From: Arthrobacter sp. NicSoilB8
Lineage (GTDB): Bacteria; Actinomycetota; Actinomycetes; Actinomycetales; Micrococcaceae
DNA: 64,000 nt
Reading direction: 5' to 3'
NCBI RefSeq assembly: GCF_019977355.1
Contig: NZ_AP024655.1
Coordinates: 3,658,001-3,722,000, forward strand
Part shown: in pieces, positions 58,901 through 64,000 of the stretch
Position numbering within the stretch: position 1 is the first letter of the stretch
How the letters are laid out: each line of letters opens with the position of its first letter
Position numbers and translations under genes: made by a program
The notes under the pieces: model-generated
The model's input: only the letters and a program-made list of their open reading frames with translations
What the model was told of the DNA's origin: nothing
The model's database searches: none

Positions 58901-59460
58901 GTCTTGTCGGCGGTGCGCTCGAAGTAGGCGCCCGGGGAACGGACCAGCTGGGAGACGACGACACGCTCGGTGCCGTTGACGACGAAGGTGCCCTTCTCGG
59001 TCATCAGCGGGAAGTCACCCATGAACACGGTCTGCTGCTTGATTTCGCCCGTGTTGTTGTTCATGAATTCGGCCTTGACGTACAGCGGAGCCGAGTACGT
59101 TGCGTCCCGGTCCTTGCACTCGGCCATGGTGTATTTGGGGTCAGCGAACTCCGGCTCGGAGAAGCTCAGGGACATGGTGCCCTGGAAGTCCTCGATCGGG
59201 GAGATCTCTTCGAAGATGTCGGACAGACCCGAGGTGGTGGCGACGCTCAGGTCGCCTTCTTCGACGGCCTTCGCCACGCGCGCCTGCCAGCGTTCGTTTC
59301 CGACCAGCCAGTCAAAGCTGTCCGTTTGCAGGGCGAGCAGATTCGGAACATCAAGAGGTTCGTGAATCTTTGCGAATGAGAGCCGGCGGGTTGCACCGTC
59401 GGTGCTGTCGGCATTGATAGCGGTAGCGTTGTTTACATTAGAGGTGCTCGAGGCGACCAA
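55945..59460 (-). CDS. rpoB: RNA polymerase beta subunit
   Basis: The start is set at TTG 59460 ([10 protein letters not shown]) with GAAGGA seven bases upstream, giving 1171 residues; GTG 59475, five codons earlier, is an alternative. The rifampicin region (about 428-455) reads [29 protein letters not shown]: the positions equivalent to E. coli Asp516, His526 and Ser531 are wild type. The C-terminal [27 protein letters not shown] is intact. Confidence 0.98.
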   Translation of the reverse strand: MVASSTSNVNNATAINADSTDGATRRLSFAKIHEPLDVPNLLALQTDSFDWLVGNERWQARVAKAVEEGDLSVATTSGLSDIFEEISPIEDFQGTMSLSFSEPEFADPKYTMAECKDRDATYSAPLYVKAEFMNNNTGEIKQQTVFMGDFPLMTEKGTFVVNGTERVVVSQLVRSPGAYFERTADKTSDKDIFTAKIIPSRGAWFELEIDKRDQVGVRLDRKRKQSVTVLLKALGWTEGQILEEFGQYDSMRATLEKDATETREDALLDIYRKLRPGEPPTVEAAQSLLDNLYFNSKRYDLAKVGRYKINRKLGIDRSLGDKEASVLHVEDIVAMIKFLVALHAGEKTLMGKRDGQDHELRVEIDDIDHFGNRRIRAVGELIENQVRTGLSRMERVVRERMTTQDVEAITPQTLINIRPVVAAIKEFFGTSQLSQFMDQNNPLSGLTHKRRLSALGPGGLSRDRAGMEVRDVHPSHYGRMCPIETPEGPNIGLIGSLASYGRINPFGFIETPYRLVSEGVVSDEVKYLTADDEAEVLIAQANAPLDANKKFAEETVLVRARGGGGEPVLVPAADVEFMDVSPRQMVSVATALIPFLEHDDANRALMGANMQRQAVPLVRSEAPFVGTGMERAAAVDAGDVTIAKKAGVVTEVSAELVIMLNDDGTETNYRINKFARSNQGNCYNNRVLVNEGQRLEVGGIIADGPATDQGELALGKNLLVAFMSWEGHNFEDAIILSQRIVAEDVLSSIHIEEHEIDARDTKLGAEEITRDIPNVSEEVLAGLDERGIIHIGAEVEAGDILVGKVTPKGETELTPEERLLRAIFGEKSREVRDTSLKVPHGESGTVIGVRVFDRDNDDELPPGVNQLVRVYVAAKRKITDGDKLAGRHGNKGVISKILPIEDMPFLADGTPVDIVLNPLGVPGRMNVGQVLETHLGWVAKTGWKIEGEPEWVKQLPNLPRESGQTTVATPVFDGAREEEITGLLDSTNVTRDGDRLINSSGKTRLFDGRSGEPFPDPISVGYMYILKLHHLVDDKIHARSTGPYSMITQQPLGGKAQFGGQRFGEMEVWALEAYGAAYTLQELLTIKSDDIHGRVKVYEAIVKGENIPEPGVPESFKVLIKEMQSLCLNVEVLSTDGTTIEMRDSDDAVFTAAEELGIDLSRAEPSSVEEV

Positions 59461-59475
59461 GAGGGATCCTTCCAC

Positions 59476-59947
59476 AGACCTTCAGGCGTTGTCAGATCTC
59501 CCCCGTTATGTACCCTGCAGAATGACTCCGCAGCGCTACCAGTCCGGTTCCGCTATATGACCCGGGACCCGCGCCGCCCATGCTGGTGCACGTTGTAGAC
59601 GGCACATTGATGGAGCAGCTGCCAGGCTAAGCCCACCGCTATATGAAGGCTGAAGGTAAACAGGGAAGACGCAAATATCTACGATACGGCAAAGCAACCT
59701 ACTTGTCTACCCCACTTCCGGCGGGATTGCAAGCACCAACTTTTGCCGGGGCTCCGGGGGCGGCCTGGCAGAGGCTCGCCCGACGGCGCCCGCCGGGTGG
59801 CGCTAGCCGCGCTCCGTGCGCGGCACTTCCACCGGGACTGTTGCCGAACCCGCCGTCGAGACAGCTGTCGAGACCGGAGCCGAATGGATAGGTGACGGGG
59901 CTCACGATAACGTAGACATAAGACGTCCCAGACCGGAAGAGAAGACC
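59476..59947. promoter_or_regulatory. 472-bp divergent region between rpoB and the thiolase gene
   Basis: It contains no supported gene. On the minus strand it must contain the rpoBC promoter or promoters; the 11-mer TCATATAGCGG stands 90 and 176 bases before the rpoB start. On the plus strand the thiolase ribosome-binding site GGAAGAG is at 59935-59941. Confidence 0.45.
59550..59646 (-). promoter_or_regulatory. Two copies of TCATATAGCGG upstream of rpoB
   Basis: On the minus strand the 11-mer is at 59560-59550 and 59646-59636, 86 bp apart. A third copy precedes rpoA. Each could be an extended -10 element or a binding site; for the distal one TTCCCT lies 18 bases upstream of TATAGC. Confidence 0.4.
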
Positions 59948-61147
59948 ATGAGCAATCCTGCCGACAACAACGATGTTGTCATCCTCGCCGCCGCCCGCAC
60001 GCCCCAGGGGCGCCTGAACGGGCAGCTGGCGAGCTTCACCGCCGTCGAGCTCGGCACTCATGCCATCCGCGCGGCCCTTGCCGCCAGCGGCGTCAAGGCC
60101 GACCAGGTGGACAGCGTCATCATGGGCCAGGTCCTGCAGGCCGGAGCCGGCCAGAACCCGGCGCGCCAGAGCGCCATCGGCGCCGGCATCGGCTGGAACG
60201 TTCCCACGGTGACCATCAACAAGGTCTGCCTTTCGGGCCTCACCGCGGTGATCGACGCCGCCCGGATGATCCGCAGCGGCGACGCCACCGTAGTAGTGGC
60301 CGGCGGCCAGGAGTCCATGACCCGGGCTCCCCACGTGCTGCCCGGTTCCCGGCAGGGCTGGGCATACGGCACGGTCCAGGCCCTCGACGTCGCCGCGCAC
60401 GATGGCCTGACCGATGCCTTCGACGGGCAGTCCATGGGGCTGTCCACCGAGAGCAAGAATCTGACCCTTGGCATCGACCGGAAGTCCCAGGACGAGGTGG
60501 CGGCCCAGTCGCACCAGCGTGCCGCGCGGGCCGCCAAGGACGGCGTCTTCGACGGCGAGATCGCCGCGATGAGCGTGAAGCAGCGCAAGGGCGACCCGAT
60601 CGCCGTTACCTCCGACGAGGGCGTCCGGCCGGACACCACCGTCGAGTCGCTGGCGGGCCTGCGCGCGGCGTTCGTCACGGACGGAACCATCACCGCGGGG
60701 AACTCCTCTCCCCTGTCCGACGGCGCCGCGGCCCTGGTGCTGTGCAGCCGGACGTTCGCCGAGGACCACGGCCTTGACTACCTCGCAGTGGTCGGCAAGC
60801 CGGGCCAGGTGGCCGGTCCGGACAATTCCCTGCACTCCCAGCCGTCCAACGCCATCAAGAGCGCACTGGACAAGGCCGGGTGGTCCGCCGCCGATCTGGA
60901 CTTCATCGAAATCAACGAGGCTTTCGGCTCCGTGGCGGTGCAGTCCCTCAAGGACCTCGACTATCCGCTGGAGCGGTGCAACATCCACGGCGGAGCCATC
61001 GCCCTGGGCCACCCGATCGGAGCCTCCGGCGCCCGGCTGGCCCTGCACGCGGCCCACGAACTCAAGCGCCGGGGCACCGGCAAGGCGGCCGTCTCGCTCT
61101 GCGGCGGCGGCGGCCAGGGCGAGGCCCTGCTGCTCTACCGCGACTGA
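59948..61147 (+). CDS. Thiolase (acetyl-CoA C-acetyltransferase type)
   Basis: ATG 59948 follows GGAAGAG; longer in-frame starts reach into the rpoB upstream region. The 399-residue enzyme has nucleophile Cys94 in NKVCLSGL, EINEAFGSVAVQ, the His of GGAIALGHPIGASGAR and the second Cys in SLCGGGGQGEALL. It condenses or cleaves acyl-CoA thioesters; the short-chain biosynthetic type is the closest pattern, but degradative use cannot be excluded. It stands alone between rpoB and a tRNA-editing protein gene. Confidence 0.93.
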   Translation: MSNPADNNDVVILAAARTPQGRLNGQLASFTAVELGTHAIRAALAASGVKADQVDSVIMGQVLQAGAGQNPARQSAIGAGIGWNVPTVTINKVCLSGLTAVIDAARMIRSGDATVVVAGGQESMTRAPHVLPGSRQGWAYGTVQALDVAAHDGLTDAFDGQSMGLSTESKNLTLGIDRKSQDEVAAQSHQRAARAAKDGVFDGEIAAMSVKQRKGDPIAVTSDEGVRPDTTVESLAGLRAAFVTDGTITAGNSSPLSDGAAALVLCSRTFAEDHGLDYLAVVGKPGQVAGPDNSLHSQPSNAIKSALDKAGWSAADLDFIEINEAFGSVAVQSLKDLDYPLERCNIHGGAIALGHPIGASGARLALHAAHELKRRGTGKAAVSLCGGGGQGEALLLYRD

Positions 61148-61181
61148 ACCGGCAGCCGCCGGGACCGCGGAACCAGACCAC

Positions 61182-61231
61182 GCGCAACCTGACCGAGCAA
61201 CCTGACCGCGCAATCAGACGGCGCAATCAAG
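61182..61231. repeat. Four degenerate 13-bp tandem repeats
   Basis: Units at 61182-61194, 61195-61207, 61208-61220 and 61221-61231 share GCGCAA or GAGCAA starts; the first two are GCGCAACCTGACC and GAGCAACCTGACC. They fill the gap between the thiolase gene and ybaK. Confidence 0.7.
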
Positions 61232-61266
61232 TAGAGCCACACGAGCCGGAGAGGGTTTAGACCGGG

Positions 61267-61755
61267 ATGGCAGAACAGCAAACGACCGGCGGTGGCCGCG
61301 AACGCTTCCTGGCCGACGCCGCGGCCCGGGGCCTGGACGTCGAGATCGTCGAGCGCCTTGCCGCCCGCAGCCTCGAGGAAGCGGCCGGGATCCTCGGGAT
61401 CCGGCCCGCGGACATTGTGAAATCGCTCGTGGTCAAGCACAAGGACGGCAGCTTCCTGTTCGCCCTGGTCCCGGGCGACCGGCAGATCTCCTGGCCCAAG
61501 CTGCGGGCGCTGCTGGGCGTCAATAAGCTCTCGCTCCCGGCGGCCGAAACGGCCTTCGAGGCCACCGGCTACGAGCGGGGAACCATCACTCCGCTCGGCA
61601 GCACCCGGCCCTGGCCCGTCTACGCCGACCAGACCATCACGGGCCGGCGGATCTCCATGGGTGCGGGGGAACACGGCTACAGTGCGTTTGTGGATGCCGA
61701 CGCCCTGACGGCGGCGCTGGGCGCCGTCGTCGCCGACATCACCGAACCGAACTAG
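61267..61755 (+). CDS. YbaK/EbsC-type aminoacyl-tRNA deacylase
   Basis: The 162-residue single-domain protein has ADIVKSLVVKHKDGSFLFALVPGDRQISWPKLRALLG and GYERGTITPLGSTRPWPVYAD, with the conserved Lys of IVKSL and the Gly-rich G-x-I-T-P-L-G loop. Relatives hydrolyse mischarged Cys- or Pro-tRNA in trans. GGAGAGGG is about 14 bases before the start. It is followed by a palindromic terminator shared with the convergent gene. Confidence 0.9.
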   Translation: MAEQQTTGGGRERFLADAAARGLDVEIVERLAARSLEEAAGILGIRPADIVKSLVVKHKDGSFLFALVPGDRQISWPKLRALLGVNKLSLPAAETAFEATGYERGTITPLGSTRPWPVYADQTITGRRISMGAGEHGYSAFVDADALTAALGAVVADITEPN

Positions 61756-61768
61756 CCCGCTCGGGTTA

Positions 61769-61839
61769 AAAGCAACGCGGGGTCACTTCGCGCCCATCCG
61801 GACGGTCAGGATAGGCGCGAAGTGACCCCGCGTTGCTTT
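61769..61839. terminator. 26-bp palindrome between convergent genes (copy 2 of shared stem)
   Basis: The arms 61769-61794 and 61814-61839 are perfect complements with a 19-base loop; the stem contains AGCAACGCGGGGTCAC, identical to the element after rpoC. It begins 14 bases after ybaK and touches the stop codon of the phosphoesterase gene, so it can serve both. Confidence 0.85.
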
Positions 61840-63692
61840 CAGGCCGTGACTGTGAGGGGCGCCCCGTTGACGGTGAGGCGCCAGTTGGTCTGGCTGAATA
61901 CGGCGATGTCCAGAGTGCCGCGGGCCACGACGTAGTCGATGATCCGCTGCCGGATCTCCTGCTGGCTGTTGGAGAGCAAGGGGGCGCTCTTCACGGCCGG
62001 GAAATTGCCGCCGCCGCTCTGCCGGTAGTTGTTGATGGCGAGGGCGAATTCCTGCTCGGGCCGCAGCGGCTGGCCGCCGTAGCTCAGCTTGGCGATCCGG
62101 TCCCCCGCCGGCCGGGCAAGGTCGATCTCGTAGTCCAGCGGCGCGTCCAGTCCGTAAACGACGTCGTAGTTGTAGTCCGGCGTGCCGTTCGGCGCCGCCG
62201 CGGTCACGGCGTTGGTGACGTCCGCGGCCCTTGCCGTGGCGGTGGTCACCGGCTTGAAGTACTGGGCGGACCACTCCAGGTAGGCCTTCACCTGGGCTCC
62301 GGTGACCTTGATGGAGAGCAGCGTGTTGTCGAAGATGTACAGCCCGGCGACGTCGCGGATGGTCAGCGGTCCGGCCTTGACATCGACGGCGCGGGAGAAC
62401 GCCGCCGCGATGGACAGCACAGGCAGGCCGGCCGCGGGACCGTTGGCGAGTTCGGCCTTGATGGTGCTGGCCTGGACGTAGTTGATGGCGTCGATCGCGG
62501 CGGAGTCCTCCCAGCACGCGGTGGCCGTGCTGAGCGGGGCCGTCGAGGTCCCGATGACCTCGTTGACGTATGTCACCGTGGCCTGGTGCCCGGCCTGCAC
62601 GGCCCGGACGACGGCGGGATCGGGGTCCACGGTCTTGGCGTCCAGCAAGTGGGAATGCGCCGATGTGACGGTCCACTGCCCGTTCACCCTGGCGAGGTCG
62701 AGGTCCATGACGGAGACCCGCATGCCCCACTTGAGCGGCTCGGTCAGGAGCACCTGCTTGCCGGTGGCCTTGTTGGTGACGAAGCGTTCGGGGATTTCCA
62801 GGTGGGCGTGGCCGACCAGGATGGCGTCGATGCCGGGGACTTCCTCGGCCAGCTGGGTGGAGGCGTTCTCGGGGAACGGCAGGGCGTCGCCGTAGGAGGA
62901 GCCGGGCGTGGCGCCTGAATGACTCGTGGCGATCACGATGTCCGCGCCGGCGGCCTTCACCTGCGGGATGACAGTCTTGGCCTCCTCGACGATGCCGTTG
63001 AAGTCGAGCTTGCCCTGGACGTTGTCGCGGTCCCAGAGTGCGCAGCCCGGCGTCACGAAGCCGACCAGGCCCACTGTCACCCAGCCGTTGTCCGTCTTGA
63101 CGCGCTTCAGGACGTAGGGGGTGAAGGCGCGCCCGCCCGCCACGGCGTCGTGGACGTTGGCGCCCAGGAGCGGGAAGTCCAGCTGCTTCTCCCAGGTGCG
63201 CAGCAGGTCGATGCCGTAGTTGAACTCGTGGTTGCCCAGCCCCACGGCGTCGTAGCCGATCGCGTTCATGGCCAGCGCCATGGGGTGTTTCACGGTTGCC
63301 GAGATGGGCTTGATCTTGGCGAAGTAGTAGGCCAGGGGCGTGCCCTGGATGGTGTCCCCGGCGTCGATGGTCAGGGTGTTCGCCGCGCCGCGTTCGGCCC
63401 GCAGGGCGTTGATCAGGGTGGCGGCCTGGGCAATCCCGATTTTGTTGCCGGCGGCGTCGGCATAGGGCACGTTCTTGAAGTAGTCCCAGTTGAAGACGTT
63501 ATTGTGCAGGTCGGTGGTGCCGAGCACGGTCAGCGTGAACTGCTTGTTGCTGCCGGCGCGGGCCCCTTCTGCTTGTGCGCCGGCGGCCTGGGCTGCCGGG
63601 GTTCCGGCCAAGGCGGCGGCGGCGGCACTGCCGCCGACGAGGGCGGCTGTCAGCATGGCGCGGCGGGACGGAGAATCATGCGGGTTCGTCAT
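61839..63692 (-). CDS. Tat-exported 5'-nucleotidase / 2',3'-cyclic phosphodiesterase family protein
   Basis: ATG 63692 (MTNPHDSPSRRAML) with AGGAG ten bases upstream gives 617 residues. SRRAMLTAALVGGSAAAAALAG and a following Ala-rich part look like a twin-arginine signal. The metallophosphatase domain has TTDLHNN (DxH), IDAGDTIQGTP, GNHEFNYG and GHAHLE, all metal-binding motifs. The C-terminal nucleotidase domain has YLEWSAQYF and AINNYRQSGGGNF. There is no sortase motif or membrane anchor, so it is probably secreted and frees nucleosides and phosphate from nucleotides. Confidence 0.92.
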   Translation of the reverse strand: MTNPHDSPSRRAMLTAALVGGSAAAAALAGTPAAQAAGAQAEGARAGSNKQFTLTVLGTTDLHNNVFNWDYFKNVPYADAAGNKIGIAQAATLINALRAERGAANTLTIDAGDTIQGTPLAYYFAKIKPISATVKHPMALAMNAIGYDAVGLGNHEFNYGIDLLRTWEKQLDFPLLGANVHDAVAGGRAFTPYVLKRVKTDNGWVTVGLVGFVTPGCALWDRDNVQGKLDFNGIVEEAKTVIPQVKAAGADIVIATSHSGATPGSSYGDALPFPENASTQLAEEVPGIDAILVGHAHLEIPERFVTNKATGKQVLLTEPLKWGMRVSVMDLDLARVNGQWTVTSAHSHLLDAKTVDPDPAVVRAVQAGHQATVTYVNEVIGTSTAPLSTATACWEDSAAIDAINYVQASTIKAELANGPAAGLPVLSIAAAFSRAVDVKAGPLTIRDVAGLYIFDNTLLSIKVTGAQVKAYLEWSAQYFKPVTTATARAADVTNAVTAAAPNGTPDYNYDVVYGLDAPLDYEIDLARPAGDRIAKLSYGGQPLRPEQEFALAINNYRQSGGGNFPAVKSAPLLSNSQQEIRQRIIDYVVARGTLDIAVFSQTNWRLTVNGAPLTVTA

Positions 63693-63860
63693 GGTGGGTG
63701 AACTCCTGGACGTAGGGGCCGGTGGGCACAAATCCACAGTCTAGGGGCGCACCGGCAAGTGCGACAGGGGTATCAGAAAAACTTTGCCAAATCCTTGGGC
63801 ACCGTTCACCGCGGCGCCTGGGAGTCCGCCGCCGGAGGCCTTGCGGGCCGGAAACGCAGG

Positions 63861-63890
63861 AAACCCCGCCCACCGGAGTGGACGGGGCTT
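63861..63890 (-). terminator. Terminator of rplL
   Basis: The arms 63861-63873 and 63878-63890 pair over 13 bp with wobble pairs around CGGA; on the minus strand TTTCC ends the stem. It lies 42 bases after the rplL stop. Confidence 0.7.
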
Positions 63891-63932
63891 CCCGCAAACA
63901 GTGCGGATCGCGATGGATCCGAACGGCAATAC

Positions 63933-64000
63933 TTACTTGAGGGTAACGCGGGCGCCAGCTTCTTCGAGCTGAGCCTTTGCCTTCTCGGCAGCTTCCTTGG
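63933..64000 (-). CDS. rplL: 50S ribosomal protein L7/L12, C-terminal end (cut by window)
   Basis: Only the last 22 codons are visible: KEAAEKAKAQLEEAGARVTLK and TAA. This is the conserved final helix and strand of the L7/L12 C-terminal domain that recruits translation factors. The rest, and presumably rplJ, lie beyond base 64000 on the minus strand. Confidence 0.93.
   Translation of the reverse strand, partial: KEAAEKAKAQLEEAGARVTLK

Overview
This 64-kb window comes from a high-GC Gram-positive actinobacterium, most likely Arthrobacter, Pseudarthrobacter or a close Micrococcaceae relative. That placement rests on the ribosomal-protein sequences and gene order, the extended L17/L29/S3/S5/S9 proteins, the short-LID adenylate kinase, frequent GTG/TTG starts and Tad pilus loci without an outer-membrane secretin. 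No rRNA, tRNA, CRISPR array, insertion sequence or prophage was recognised.

Layout. 1-1383: 3' part of a glycosyltransferase-39-type membrane protein. 1553-2542: rplM-rpsI. 2860-18358: one prepilin peptidase followed by two tandem complete Tad (Flp pilus) loci, each flp-tadE-tadG-cpaB-cpaE-cpaF-tadB-tadC; the first has two Flp pilins, the second one. 18509-21269: a degenerate Hpt-like protein, an OmpR-type response regulator and a membrane histidine kinase. 21285-25482: infA-rpmJ-rpsM-rpsK-rpoA-rplQ-truA, read on the minus strand. 25671-30224: a P1-family N-terminal-nucleophile hydrolase and a carbohydrate-type ABC importer without its own ATPase, sitting between infA and map. 30324-33334: map, then secY-adk. 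33522-37679: spc-type cluster rplN to rplO, without rpsN. 38396-43754: S10 cluster rpsJ to rpsQ, separated from rplN by a 716-bp spacer with tandem repeats and a terminator. 44151-46856: GH1 beta-glucosidase, an unrecognised protein with a damaged-looking 5' end, and a 41-residue membrane protein. 46987-51472: rpsL-rpsG-fusA-tuf. 51943-59460: rpoB-rpoC. 59948-63692: thiolase, YbaK-type deacylase and a Tat-exported 5'-nucleotidase-type phosphoesterase. The window ends in the last codons of rplL.

How it fits together. Most of the window is translation and transcription machinery on the minus strand, into which accessory genes are inserted at operon boundaries. The Tad loci should build Flp pili: the peptidase matures Flp and TadE/TadG-type pseudopilins, CpaF powers assembly on the TadB/TadC platform, and CpaE and CpaB position and support it. 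The most interesting regulatory signals are five GCAG repeats at exact 11-bp spacing just upstream of a candidate promoter of the second Tad locus, which resembles an OmpR-family binding array and lies 7.7 kb from an OmpR-family regulator; a possible H-type pseudoknot in the leader of the first locus; strong hairpins directly after the first pilin of both loci; and an Hpt-fold protein that lacks its phospho-histidine. Long perfect palindromes, two of them sharing one stem sequence, mark several gene ends.
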